From: Pantoea latae
Lineage (GTDB): Bacteria; Pseudomonadota; Gammaproteobacteria; Enterobacterales; Enterobacteriaceae
NCBI RefSeq assembly: GCF_002077695.1
Contig: NZ_MWUE01000003.1
Span: forward strand, 124,001-188,000
Length of the DNA: 64,000 bases
Direction of reading: 5' to 3'
Shown here in pieces: positions 37,216-45,553 of this stretch. A program made the translations under genes and the position numbers. The notes below the pieces were generated by a model. The model searched no databases and was not told where the DNA came from. It saw only the letters and a list, made by a program, of their open reading frames with translations. Positions within the stretch are counted from its first letter, which is position 1; each line of letters opens with the position of its first letter.

Positions 37216-38586
37216 TTACTTAGCGGGTCCGATCCACACCGTTTTGACGTTGGTAAACTCGCGGATGCCCAGTTCGCCCAGCTCACGACCATAGCCAGAC
37301 TGCTTGATTCCGCCAAACGGCAGGCGCGGATCGGAAGCGACAAGCCCGTTAACAAAGACGGCGCCGGCTTCAATGCGGCGGGCGACGCGGTAGCCGTTTT
37401 CGACATCGCCGGTCCAGACAGCCGCACCCAGTCCGAACTCGGTGTTGTTGGCCACGGCAATCGCTTCTTCCTCAGACTGCACGCGAATAATGGCGGCCAC
37501 CGGGCCAAAGGTTTCCTCGATAGCGGCAGTCATCTGCGGCGTAACGTTATCCAGCACCGTTGGCAGGTAGTAATAGCCTTCGCTATCGACAGCGCGACCG
37601 CCGGTAACCAGCGTTGCCCCTTCCTGAACGCTGCGCTCAACCTGTGCGTGCAGCGCATCGCGCAGATTTTCGCGTGCCATCGGGCCAATAGTGTTATTTC
37701 GATCGGTTGGACTACCGGTTTTCAGCTGGTTGACGCCTTCGACAAACAGCCCAACGAACTTATCTGCAACGGTTGCGTCCACGATGAAGCGCTTGGATGA
37801 GATGCAGCTCTGCCCGGTGTTAGAAAAGCGCGCTTTTACCGCCATTTTTGCGGCCAGTTCGACATCGGCATCAGCCAGAACGAGGAAGGGATCGGAACCG
37901 CCCAGCTCAAGAACCTGTTTTTTCATCAGGCTGGCCGCCTGGGAAGCGACAATTTTGCCAACCTCCGTTGAACCTGTCAGCGTAACGGCTGCCACACGCT
38001 TATCTGCCAGTACGCCCGCCACATCGGACGCGTTGATCAGCAGCGTCGACACCAGGCCTTCTGGCGTCCCGGCTTCGCGAAACAGTTCCTCAAGCTGAAT
38101 GGCACAGGCGGCAACATTGTTAGCATGTTTAAGCAGGGCGCCGTTACCGGCAGCGAGTGCAGGCGCGGCGAAGCGAATGAACTGCCAGAACGGATAGTTC
38201 CACGGCATGATGGCCAATACAACACCCAACGGATCGTAAACGATGCGGCTGTCAGTGGCATTGCTCGACACCTGTGTGTCGCCTAAAAATTTCCCCGCGC
38301 TTTCTGCATAGAACTCGCAGGTCACTGCGCATTTCTCAACTTCTGCTTCGGCTTCGGCAATAGGCTTGCCCATCTCTTCGGTGATGGTTGCCGCATAACG
38401 AGCTTTGTGACGACGCAGCACTTCAGCCACGTTGTTCAGCAGGGTCACGCGCTCAGAAACCGGCTTCTTACCCCAGGATTTCTGCGCGTCGTATGCGCCG
38501 GCAATGCGTTTCTCTACGTCCGCAGATGAGTGCAGTGGATACTCAGCAATCGGGCGACCAGTAGCGGGATTAACAGTAACAATCAT
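37216..38586 (-). CDS. Sad-type succinate-semialdehyde dehydrogenase
   Basis: Aldehyde dehydrogenase of 456 residues that resembles E. coli Sad/YneI as I recall it (LAIMPWNYPFWQ, LELGGSDPF, catalytic cysteine in NTGQSCISSKR). It would oxidise succinate semialdehyde or a similar carboxy-aldehyde. AAGG lies before the ATG. It is the second gene of the module A operon, 21 bp after the first lactonase gene. The Sad branch is known for succinate semialdehyde, but the substrate here is inferred. Confidence 0.83.
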   Translation of the reverse strand: MIVTVNPATGRPIAEYPLHSSADVEKRIAGAYDAQKSWGKKPVSERVTLLNNVAEVLRRHKARYAATITEEMGKPIAEAEAEVEKCAVTCEFYAESAGKFLGDTQVSSNATDSRIVYDPLGVVLAIMPWNYPFWQFIRFAAPALAAGNGALLKHANNVAACAIQLEELFREAGTPEGLVSTLLINASDVAGVLADKRVAAVTLTGSTEVGKIVASQAASLMKKQVLELGGSDPFLVLADADVELAAKMAVKARFSNTGQSCISSKRFIVDATVADKFVGLFVEGVNQLKTGSPTDRNNTIGPMARENLRDALHAQVERSVQEGATLVTGGRAVDSEGYYYLPTVLDNVTPQMTAAIEETFGPVAAIIRVQSEEEAIAVANNTEFGLGAAVWTGDVENGYRVARRIEAGAVFVNGLVASDPRLPFGGIKQSGYGRELGELGIREFTNVKTVWIGPAK

Positions 38587-38607
38587 GATTCGGCCTTCTT
38601 TTCAGTT

Positions 38608-39465
38608 TCAGAAATCGTAAAGCGCGTAGGCGTTGGTAGTCAGAATGCGGCGGAACAGGTCGTCGTTATCGATCCAGCAGGCAAGGCGATGGAGATCCTG
38701 ACGATCGTCAACGGCAGCAAAAGGTTCAATATCGCAAATCGAGCCGCTGCGGCGGCCATGGCCGCCCGTGTGAGGCCAGTCTGATGCCCAGATAAGACGG
38801 TCGGGCGCAGCGCTGATAAAGCGCTTAACCACGCCTGACAGATCGGCATAACCGGAAGCAGCAGATACACGCCCTGGCGCTGAGAGTTTTATCCAGATGT
38901 CAGAGCGATGAAGCAGTGCCGAAATCTGATCGGCCAGCGCGGCGCCCCCGGCAAAGTGATCCAGAACAACGGGAACCTTGCTGTCGCGAATGACTGGCAG
39001 CAGCAGGGCTAACTGAGTGGGACTGGCGAAAATCTGCATATGCCATCCCAGCGGGCCGATGCGTTCTGCCGCTCTTTCCATTTCAGCGCGGATGCGGGCG
39101 ATATCCCCCTGGCCTGAAACGGAAAGGTTCAGGCGAATGCCGCGGACCCCTTTCAGGTGCAGTGCACGCAGCTCTTCATCGGTGACGTGGTCGACATTAA
39201 TAACGGCGACGCCCCGGGCTCGTTCCGCGCCTAAAACCGTCAGGCCATGCAGGAGCGCCCGGTTATCGGTACCATAGCAGCTGGGTTGCACCAGCACGTT
39301 GTGCGTCACGCCCAACATTTCGTTATGAGCCGCTAAGTCAATCACTGTTGCAGAGGCTGGCGTGTAGCGACGGTCGCTGGAATAGGAAAAGATATCGGGC
39401 ATAAAAAGATGAACGTGGCTGTCGCACGCGCCATAGATATTTTCCGATAAAAATGCTGCTGACAT
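38608..39465 (-). CDS. LigI-like amidohydrolase (lactonase), module A
   Basis: COG3618 hydrolase of 285 residues without a signal peptide. Motifs: CDSHVH near residue 17, SCYGTDNR, HFAGG and ASDWPHT. The family includes 2-pyrone-4,6-dicarboxylate lactonase and lactones of sugar acids. The start at 39465 follows GAGG; a longer in-frame start adds ten residues. It is the first gene of an eight-gene minus-strand operon that runs to 32332, divergent from the GntR gene. Confidence 0.83.
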   Translation of the reverse strand: MSAAFLSENIYGACDSHVHLFMPDIFSYSSDRRYTPASATVIDLAAHNEMLGVTHNVLVQPSCYGTDNRALLHGLTVLGAERARGVAVINVDHVTDEELRALHLKGVRGIRLNLSVSGQGDIARIRAEMERAAERIGPLGWHMQIFASPTQLALLLPVIRDSKVPVVLDHFAGGAALADQISALLHRSDIWIKLSAPGRVSAASGYADLSGVVKRFISAAPDRLIWASDWPHTGGHGRRSGSICDIEPFAAVDDRQDLHRLACWIDNDDLFRRILTTNAYALYDF

Positions 39466-39492
39466 AGCCACCTCATTGGTATCTTGTTTATT

Positions 39493-39536
39493 CAAAATAC
39501 CATAAAGTAGGTGTGAAACAATTGTTGTGGTATTTT
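39493..39536. promoter_or_regulatory. Operator candidate of the module A GntR regulator
   Basis: AAAATACCA (39494-39502) and TGGTATTTT (39528-39536) are perfect 9-bp inverted arms 25 bases apart, in the gap between the operon and its GntR gene. CAAAATACCAT-A-AAG recurs as CAAAATACCAT-T-AAG at 42034-42048 before the 2-hydroxycarboxylate transporter. Confidence 0.55.
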
Positions 39537-39538
39537 TT

Positions 39539-39554
39539 TGTTATCAGAGTCACA
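39539..39554. promoter_or_regulatory. CRP-site candidate
   Basis: TGTTA-N6-TCACA, one mismatch from consensus, beside the inverted repeat. Confidence 0.35.
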
Positions 39555-39635
39555 TTTGCGGGCTGGCTAGAAATTTACGGGTTTAACTCTCTCGGGTTAA
39601 AGTTAGGTTTTGGTTTTTTTACAGGGTGAGTCGTG

Positions 39636-40505
39636 ATGCCCCAGACGCTGTCAGCGCAGTTGGTTCAAAGCATTATTCAGTACATTAATAACCAGTCACT
39701 TGTTGTCGGCGCGCGTCTCCCTGAGCGCGCGCTGGCTGAGCATCTGCGGGTTTCCCGCTCACCCGTCCGCACCGCTCTGGCAAAGATGGCGGATAAAAAG
39801 CTGATTAGCCGCCATCCGGAAGGGGGCTATGTGGTGGCGGAAGGTGCGCTTTCCTGTTCGCCTTTTACCGAGCCGGTGAAAAGCAGTGCGGATGAAATCT
39901 ATTTCAAAATTGCTAATGACAGGCTGAACGGTGAATTGCCAGAAAAGGTCACTGAGAATGAAATGATGCGCCGCTACGGCATTACTCGTAGCCTGCTCAG
40001 TGATATCCTGCTGCGCATTCATCATGAAGGCTGGATCGAACGGCTGCCCGGTCATGGCTGGATGTTTGCAGAGTCGATGTCATCCGGTGGGGCCTATAAC
40101 GAAAGCTATCGTTTCAGGAAAATCATCGAGCCCGCCGGAATTCTTGAACCCACTTTCAAACTCGACAGGGCCAGCATTCTTCAGTGTCACGAAGAGCAGG
40201 AGTGGCTATGCAACGGTGCCATTTTCTCTGTTACGCCGGCCCAAATATTTGATGCTAATACCCGACTGCATGAAGCCATTGCTGCCTGTTCAGGCAACAT
40301 GTTTATCCTTGACTCATTACGGCGTTTAAACCGCGTGCGTCGCCTGATGGAGTATACGAAAGCGGTGGACCGCGATCAGGCCTTGCGCCGGTGTAAAGAG
40401 CATCTGATCTTGATCGGATTGCTACTTGAAAATGACAGAGAGGCAGCTTCCGACTACATGCGTATGCACCTTTCAGATGCTTCTCGTGAGAAACAGGCTA
40501 AATAA
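39636..40505 (+). CDS. GntR-type regulator with a second winged helix (module A)
   Basis: About 289 residues. The N-terminal GntR winged helix (LAEHLRVSRSPVRTALAKM region) is followed at about 105-150 by a second helix-turn-helix-like segment (MMRRYGITRSLLSDILLRI) that ends in a wing (GHGWMF), then by an FCD-like helical domain. The same order is found in the regulator encoded at 59206. ATG at 39636 is preferred to the GTG directly before it; AGGGTGAG lies upstream. It is divergent from the module A operon, which it probably controls. Confidence 0.85.
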   Translation: MPQTLSAQLVQSIIQYINNQSLVVGARLPERALAEHLRVSRSPVRTALAKMADKKLISRHPEGGYVVAEGALSCSPFTEPVKSSADEIYFKIANDRLNGELPEKVTENEMMRRYGITRSLLSDILLRIHHEGWIERLPGHGWMFAESMSSGGAYNESYRFRKIIEPAGILEPTFKLDRASILQCHEEQEWLCNGAIFSVTPAQIFDANTRLHEAIAACSGNMFILDSLRRLNRVRRLMEYTKAVDRDQALRRCKEHLILIGLLLENDREAASDYMRMHLSDASREKQAK

Positions 40506-40533
40506 AAAGCCCGGACAGGGTCCGGGCTTTTTT
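40504..40533. terminator. Bidirectional terminator
   Basis: GCCCGGAC-agg-GTCCGGGC flanked by A5 and T6. It serves both the GntR gene and the convergent transporter gene. Confidence 0.92.
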
Positions 40534-40549
40534 GATAGAGGCTGAATGT

Positions 40550-41899
40550 TCAATACATCAGATGCATCAGGATCAGGGCGATCGCCACGGTGATGCCTCC
40601 GCCGATACGCGTAGCAATCTGCGCGAACGGCATAAGGCGCATGCGGTTACTCGCGGTCAAAATAGCGATATCGCCTGCGCCGCCCATCCCGCTGTGGGTA
40701 CTGGTAACAATTGCCGCTTCAACAGGATAGAGGTTGACGAATCGAGCAGTAAAAAAGCCGCCTGTTACCATTGCCAGCACCGTTGCCACGATGGTTATCA
40801 GGTTTGCCGGCGCGAAGCCCGCAATCAGACTTTCCCACGGCGTGAGAACCAGGCTGAAGGTGAACAAAATCGGGAAGGCCATTGCCGTCAGCGCAAACTT
40901 GTAAACCACCGCCGAGCCCGCCTGAATGCGCGGCGAAATCAGATGGCACAGCATCAGCAACACCGCCAGAAACAGCATCACGACAGGCGCAGGCCACTTC
41001 ATCAGGTCATGCATTAACACGCCGACCAAATAGAGCATGACCGCCACGATGGCAGCGGCTGCAACGGCGCGAATATCACAGCCTTTCTCTGCTTTTGGCT
41101 GTTTGCCCAGCAGATCCTCAGCGCCAGGCTGCAGTACACCGTTACCGCTCAGATGGGGCAGCCGATTTCCCAGATTTGCCAGCAGGCCGGCAAGAATAAC
41201 CGCCGTCAGGTTGCCGACCATGATGGCAGGCATCACTTTCGCCAGCATTTCCCCCTGGTCATGCCCCAGAATTTGCGAATATCCAATTGTCAGTGGGATC
41301 GCACCTTCACCGACACCACCAGCCATAATAGGCACCACGATATAGAAAAATGTTTGGTGTAGGTCAATACCCATCAGCACGCCAACGCCGGTCCCGACAA
41401 TGCCTGCACAGACTGTGCCTGCAGCAAGCGGAGCAAAGATTTTCAGAAAGCCTTTAATCAGCAATGAGCGATCCATACTCAGGATCGAACCGACAATGAC
41501 AGCGGCAATGAACAGGTTGAGAATTTTACTGGTTTTAAAGAATTCACCTACGCTGTCGGTCATTGGCTGCGGGATCCAGCCCAGATAACCTAAAAGAGAG
41601 GGCACAAAGGTCACCAACACCGCACCGCCGCCAATATTTCTTAATAAAGGCAGGCGATTACCTATCTCACCCAGGGTAAAGGCAAATGTAGCCGCAATGG
41701 CAATAACCATTGCCAGTTCTTTGGTTATGCCGTTGATAGCCGTAAAGCTGATCATCAGAATAATCATGAGGATGTAGACCGGTAATGGAATGATACCAAT
41801 ATCGAAGTCCATAAGTTTCCACCAGGTTTTTACCCAGCCCGGCTGATTCTCTATGCCTTTTTCTGCGCCTTTATCTTTGGTTTCAGTGATGTTGACCAT
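40550..41899 (-). CDS. 2-hydroxycarboxylate transporter (CitS/MaeN family)
   Basis: Integral membrane symporter of 449 residues. It has the two re-entrant-loop motifs typical of the 2HCT family, AGGVGEGAIPL (about 193-203) and SGMGGAGDIA (about 405-414), and about 11 membrane segments. Known members import citrate or malate with sodium or protons. It stands opposite module A and shares the AAAATACCAT operator, so it probably takes up the module A substrate or a relative. Confidence 0.9.
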   Translation of the reverse strand: MVNITETKDKGAEKGIENQPGWVKTWWKLMDFDIGIIPLPVYILMIILMISFTAINGITKELAMVIAIAATFAFTLGEIGNRLPLLRNIGGGAVLVTFVPSLLGYLGWIPQPMTDSVGEFFKTSKILNLFIAAVIVGSILSMDRSLLIKGFLKIFAPLAAGTVCAGIVGTGVGVLMGIDLHQTFFYIVVPIMAGGVGEGAIPLTIGYSQILGHDQGEMLAKVMPAIMVGNLTAVILAGLLANLGNRLPHLSGNGVLQPGAEDLLGKQPKAEKGCDIRAVAAAAIVAVMLYLVGVLMHDLMKWPAPVVMLFLAVLLMLCHLISPRIQAGSAVVYKFALTAMAFPILFTFSLVLTPWESLIAGFAPANLITIVATVLAMVTGGFFTARFVNLYPVEAAIVTSTHSGMGGAGDIAILTASNRMRLMPFAQIATRIGGGITVAIALILMHLMY

Positions 41900-42033
41900 C
41901 GTCTTTCTCTGCGTTGATTCCAGACCTGGTGTTACGTCTGGATGAGTAAGAGGTAGGGAAATACCCAGGGAGTCATTTACGAATTTTTAACATGAGCAAC
42001 ATCAATCTAACTTCTGACGGTTCTTTAGATCAA

Positions 42034-42048
42034 CAAAATACCATTAAG
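42034..42048. promoter_or_regulatory. Second copy of the module A operator half-site
   Basis: CAAAATACCATTAAG differs by one base from the element at 39493-39507. It lies about 135 bp before the 2HCT transporter start. Confidence 0.5.
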
Positions 42049-42070
42049 GCTAACACCTATTTTCTTTAGA

Positions 42071-42086
42071 TGTGATCAGCCCCACA
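42071..42086. promoter_or_regulatory. CRP-site candidate of the 2HCT transporter
   Basis: TGTGA-N6-CCACA, one mismatch from consensus. The rest of 41900-42147 shows no gene. Confidence 0.4.
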
Positions 42087-42147
42087 CATCATGTTCAGCG
42101 TTCTAATTCCCTGTATTTGGCAGGATTAATAAGTGATAAATCGCGAA

Positions 42148-42297
42148 GTAGGCTGGTTGACTGGACAGCGCAAGTGGCATCAGGCTTAGCCGCTGACGGA
42201 CAGTAAATTCAGTAAGAAAACGTCTGGCTTTCTATCAGGTGCGGTGGCGTCCTCTTTGCATGCTGTTACGGCGATGCTGAGTAAGCGCCAGAGCTAA
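42148..42297 (+). pseudogene. Remnant of a flavin amine oxidase gene
   Basis: This aligns by eye with the last ~150 bp of the amine oxidase gene (32046-32198). The final 24 codons (from 42223 to the stop at 42295-42297) encode the same C-terminus, SGFLSGAVASSLHAV onward. Upstream of that, the match continues with indels and an in-frame TAA. No coding capacity for the rest exists. A terminator-like hairpin follows, where the intact gene has a degenerate version. Confidence 0.85.
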
Positions 42298-42299
42298 AA

Positions 42300-42323
42300 A
42301 ATGAGGCTATATACAGCCTCATT
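42300..42323. terminator. Hairpin after the amine oxidase remnant
   Basis: AATGAGGCT-N6-AGCCTCATT, perfect 9-bp arms, between the remnant and the tautomerase stop. No long T run. Confidence 0.6.
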
Positions 42324-42350
42324 GTCATTGAGCTGGGGCAGCGCTTATCG

Positions 42351-42542
42351 CTACTTCCCACGCTCACTATAAAGCACGCCGCCGCGTGCTTTATCGCTGG
42401 CTTTGGTCTCGACGATCGACACCACCACGCGATCGCGCTCTACGCCGAAACTCTCTACCACGGCCTCGGTGATCTTCACCATCAGGGTTTTCTTCTGCTC
42501 GGCAGAACGGCCTTCTACCGCATAGACCACAATCTCAGGCAT
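42351..42542 (-). CDS. 4-oxalocrotonate tautomerase family protein (module B)
   Basis: Sixty-three residues with proline 2, nearly identical to the copy at 35424-35615. I start it at the ATG at 42542 because AGAGGAGAAGAG precedes it; open codons upstream belong to the broken cupin gene. The gene is intact while its neighbours on both sides are decayed, so selection may still keep it. Confidence 0.9.
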   Translation of the reverse strand: MPEIVVYAVEGRSAEQKKTLMVKITEAVVESFGVERDRVVVSIVETKASDKARGGVLYSERGK

Positions 42543-42764
42543 GCTCTTCTCCTCTTTCTTTGATAATGTGCTCCGCCGCGATCGGTCGCGTTTCGCCGGT
42601 TTCCACCAGCGTACGGGTAGCCTCCGGTGAACCATAATTCCACATAATTTTCATCGTCTCGATGGCAGACGCATTTCTGAACCGAAGGTGCAGGCGCCGC
42701 CGCGCTCGTGTGGCTGAATATCGGCCGGATGAAGCAGCCAGGAACCGGATGCGGTATGCGTCAT
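42535..42764 (-). pseudogene. Broken cupin gene
   Basis: The ATG at 42764 with a good ribosome binding site opens a product like the start of the cupin at 36785 (LLHPADI near residue 11). After about 25 codons the frame breaks, and a different frame encodes the cupin C-terminus (MKIMWNYGSPEATRTLVET region) up to a stop that overlaps the tautomerase start. About 65 central residues, with both metal motifs, are deleted. Confidence 0.85.
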
Positions 42765-42793
42765 GCGTTCTCTCCTCGTCGTGTAAGCCTGAG

Positions 42794-43534
42794 TCAGTCC
42801 CGCAGCGGATGCAGCTTCAGCGGATCGACGCGCCCCTGAAGCAGCCTTTCCGCCGCGGTAAAATTGGTGATCACCACGTCTGCGATGCTGAGGCTGTAAA
42901 GGTTGAACAGGCCGCTTTGATCGTAGCGGCGGCTGTCTGCCAGCACTACCGTGCGGCGCGACGCCGCGGCCAGCGCGCGATACCAGCGCTGACGATGCTC
43001 GTCATGATGCCAGACGCCGCGCTCGCTCCAACTCATCGGCGACAGATAAAGCAGCTCGAAGCTCAGTGAACTGAGCGACTCCAGCGCCAGCGACTTATAG
43101 CAGCTATGGTCGCTGCGACTGAGTTCGCCGCCAGTGAAAAAAAGCTGCGCGGGCGTGTCACGCAGGATATCGCCCGCGATCAGGAAGTCGTTGGTCACCG
43201 CCGTCATCTCCGCCGTCCAGGGGATCTGCTGCGCCAGCTGGCGACACAGCGCGCCGCTATCGAGGAAAATCACGCGACTCTCTTTAAGATAGCTCAGCGC
43301 CGCGCGCAGCAGCGAACGGCTCTCCGCCACGCCCTCGCGGCTGCGCGCGACGGAAGCGAGTGACTTGACCCCACCGCGCACGGCGATCAGCGCGCCAGAG
43401 GCGGAAAGCTCGGCGACGTCCCGGCGAATGGTCATCACCGAGACGCGCAGCCGATCCGCCAGCGCCGCAAGGCTAAGACAGGATTCGTCGGCCAGCGCGT
43501 CGAGAATATGTTGATGTCGTTCAGCTGGGATCAT
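42794..43534 (-). CDS. DeoR-family regulator
   Basis: About 246 residues with the DeoR helix-turn-helix (LAALADRLRVSVMTIRRDV, about 20-40) and a sugar-phosphate sensor domain of the DeoRC type. ATG at 43534 is preferred to a TTG 24 bases upstream that would overlap the transporter gene. It is the last gene of the otnK-otnC-transporter operon and may sense a phosphorylated tetronate. Confidence 0.85.
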   Translation of the reverse strand: MIPAERHQHILDALADESCLSLAALADRLRVSVMTIRRDVAELSASGALIAVRGGVKSLASVARSREGVAESRSLLRAALSYLKESRVIFLDSGALCRQLAQQIPWTAEMTAVTNDFLIAGDILRDTPAQLFFTGGELSRSDHSCYKSLALESLSSLSFELLYLSPMSWSERGVWHHDEHRQRWYRALAAASRRTVVLADSRRYDQSGLFNLYSLSIADVVITNFTAAERLLQGRVDPLKLHPLRD

Positions 43535-43538
43535 GGCG

Positions 43539-44840
43539 TTACACCGGTACGATGCCAAGCAGCATCGCCGCCAGCAGCGCGCTAACGCTCAGGATCCAGA
43601 CCTTGATCACAGAGTGGCGAATATGCTCATCCACCCGTAAATTGAGCAGACTCAGGCCGAGATGGGTCGCCGGAATAACCGGGCTCAGCAGCAAACCAAT
43701 CTGTTCAGTGATCAGCATGGCGATGGTGACGTGCAGCGGCGAGACGTTAAAACTCTGTCCCAGTCCTACTGCCAGCGGCAGCAGGGCGAAATAAAACGCG
43801 TCGGAACCGATTAAAATCACCACCGGCACGCTAAAGGCCGCCAGAATAAGATAGAGATACGGGCCGAGGCTGTCAGGAAATATCGCTGCCAGTTCACTAA
43901 CCAGCACTTTGATAATGCCGGTATTCTGCAGTATGCCGACAAAGACACCGATGGTGAGAAAAATGACGATAACCGGAAATATGGTGATCGCGTACTCTTT
44001 GATTTTTTGCTGCGCTTTTTTTGCGTCGGGATAATTAATCATGACTGCCAGCGCAAAGGCGATCATAAACAGATAATTGCCTGCCACCCAGCCCGCCACC
44101 AGCGTCACGATGGTGGCGATGACCAGCGCAAAATTGAGTTTCAGCAGCCAGGGACGCGGATTCGCCTGCGGGTTGAGCATCTCCTGGCGCATTTGATAGA
44201 AGGCTTCAGGCGCCATGCCCGATCCCTTGCGGTTCTCAACGCGCGCCATCCAGGCACAGAGCAGGACGCCCAGCACAAACAGCATCCCTTGCAGCGGCAG
44301 CAGCTGATAGTAAACGGCAAGAATATCGAGATGAGTCACCGCGACGGCGCGATTAAGGGATCCGCCCCAGGGCGTGATGCCGGTGACGCCGACGCCCACC
44401 GTCACCAGCAGCAGCAGCGTTTTTCGGCTGATGTTCATCTTTTCGTAGATGGGCAGCAGCGCGGGCACGGTGACCAGCAGGGTGGCGTAGGCGTTGCCGT
44501 CAAGGCTACAGACGGAGGCGATAACCAGCGTCGCCAGCAGCACGGAAAAGGTCGATGGGGTAACGAAACGCAGGATAAACCGCACGATCACGTCAAATAC
44601 GCCCGCCTCTTTCATCAGCGTAAAAAACATGGCGCTGAAGGCCACCAGCGTGGCGGTGCCGACCACTGACTTCAGCCCCAGCGCGACATAGTCGCCCAGC
44701 TCCCGGAAGCCGAATCCGCACACCAGCGCGGCGAGGGTAGGCAGGATAATAAACAGAATACCTGGCGGGAAACTATTTTTCAGTAAACACCAGGTCTGCA
44801 CGATAAACATGACGATCCCGGTAATCAGCATCAATGACAT
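43539..44840 (-). CDS. CitMHS-family citrate-type transporter
   Basis: Membrane transporter of 433 residues and about 12 helices in the ion-transporter superfamily. SLDGNAYATLLV and TPWGGSLNRA match the CitMHS pattern. Known members carry metal-citrate or citrate with protons. It lies 75 bp after otnC. It has a paralogue at 57834. Confidence 0.85.
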   Translation of the reverse strand: MSLMLITGIVMFIVQTWCLLKNSFPPGILFIILPTLAALVCGFGFRELGDYVALGLKSVVGTATLVAFSAMFFTLMKEAGVFDVIVRFILRFVTPSTFSVLLATLVIASVCSLDGNAYATLLVTVPALLPIYEKMNISRKTLLLLVTVGVGVTGITPWGGSLNRAVAVTHLDILAVYYQLLPLQGMLFVLGVLLCAWMARVENRKGSGMAPEAFYQMRQEMLNPQANPRPWLLKLNFALVIATIVTLVAGWVAGNYLFMIAFALAVMINYPDAKKAQQKIKEYAITIFPVIVIFLTIGVFVGILQNTGIIKVLVSELAAIFPDSLGPYLYLILAAFSVPVVILIGSDAFYFALLPLAVGLGQSFNVSPLHVTIAMLITEQIGLLLSPVIPATHLGLSLLNLRVDEHIRHSVIKVWILSVSALLAAMLLGIVPV

Positions 44841-44881
44841 GGTCGAATTAACTCTGTTTTTATTTTTTACAGGTACAGAAA

Positions 44882-44905
44882 GCCCGAGCGATAAATAACT
44901 CGGGC
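44882..44905. terminator. Hairpin between otnC and the transporter gene
   Basis: GCCCGAG / CTCGGGC arms with a 10-base loop in the 74-bp intergenic gap. It may tune expression between the genes. Confidence 0.45.
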
Positions 44906-44914
44906 GCGTTAAGG

Positions 44915-45553
44915 TTATTTCATATTAAAAAGGGCGTCTAACTCGGCGACATTTTCCGGCGTCAGCGTATTCATGCCAAAAGGCTTAAGCATAAAATAGA
45001 GCCGGGCGGTCTCCTCTAACTCCTCGGCATTAAATACCGCTTCGCGAATATTTTTCCCGGAAATAATTGGGCCGTGATTCGCCAGCAGCATCGCATTGTG
45101 CTCAACGGCGAGTTTTTCGACTTCTTCGGCAATCACCGGCGATCCGGGACGAAGGTAACGCACCACCGGCAGTTTGCCGACGCGCATCACGTAGTAAGGC
45201 GTAATCGGCGGCAGCGCATTCTCATTATCCAGTCCAGGCAGGCAGGAGAGGGCGGTCAGCCACGGCGAATGAAGATGCACGATGCCGCCGCACTGTGGAC
45301 GCTGACGGTAGATCGCCAGATGCATCAGGATCTCCTTCGACGCCTTCTCTCCCGCCAGTCGCTCGCCTGTCATGGTCACTTTGCTCAGCGTGTCGGGGTC
45401 CAGATCGCCGAAGCTGGAGTTGGTCGGCGTTGCCAGTACGGTGCCGTCAGGCAGCTTCAGGCTGATATTGCCAGCGCCGCCGCTGCTGTAGCCGCGTTGA
45501 TACATTGAGCGGGCGTAGCGCACCAGATCCTGGCGCAGTTGAGATTCACTCAT
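44915..45553 (-). CDS. otnC: 3-oxo-tetronate 4-phosphate decarboxylase
   Basis: Class II aldolase/adducin family, 212 residues. Zinc-binding histidines lie in HLHSPWLTA and NHGPIISG. Partnered with OtnK it decarboxylates 3-oxo-tetronate 4-phosphate to dihydroxyacetone phosphate. It overlaps otnK by eight bases. No tetronate dehydrogenase of the LtnD or DenD kind is in the window. Confidence 0.88.
   Translation of the reverse strand: MSESQLRQDLVRYARSMYQRGYSSGGAGNISLKLPDGTVLATPTNSSFGDLDPDTLSKVTMTGERLAGEKASKEILMHLAIYRQRPQCGGIVHLHSPWLTALSCLPGLDNENALPPITPYYVMRVGKLPVVRYLRPGSPVIAEEVEKLAVEHNAMLLANHGPIISGKNIREAVFNAEELEETARLYFMLKPFGMNTLTPENVAELDALFNMK

Noticed and set aside
42148..42297. A short real gene at the amine oxidase remnant
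   Set aside because: In-frame stop and indels relative to the intact copy; only the last 24 codons remain readable.
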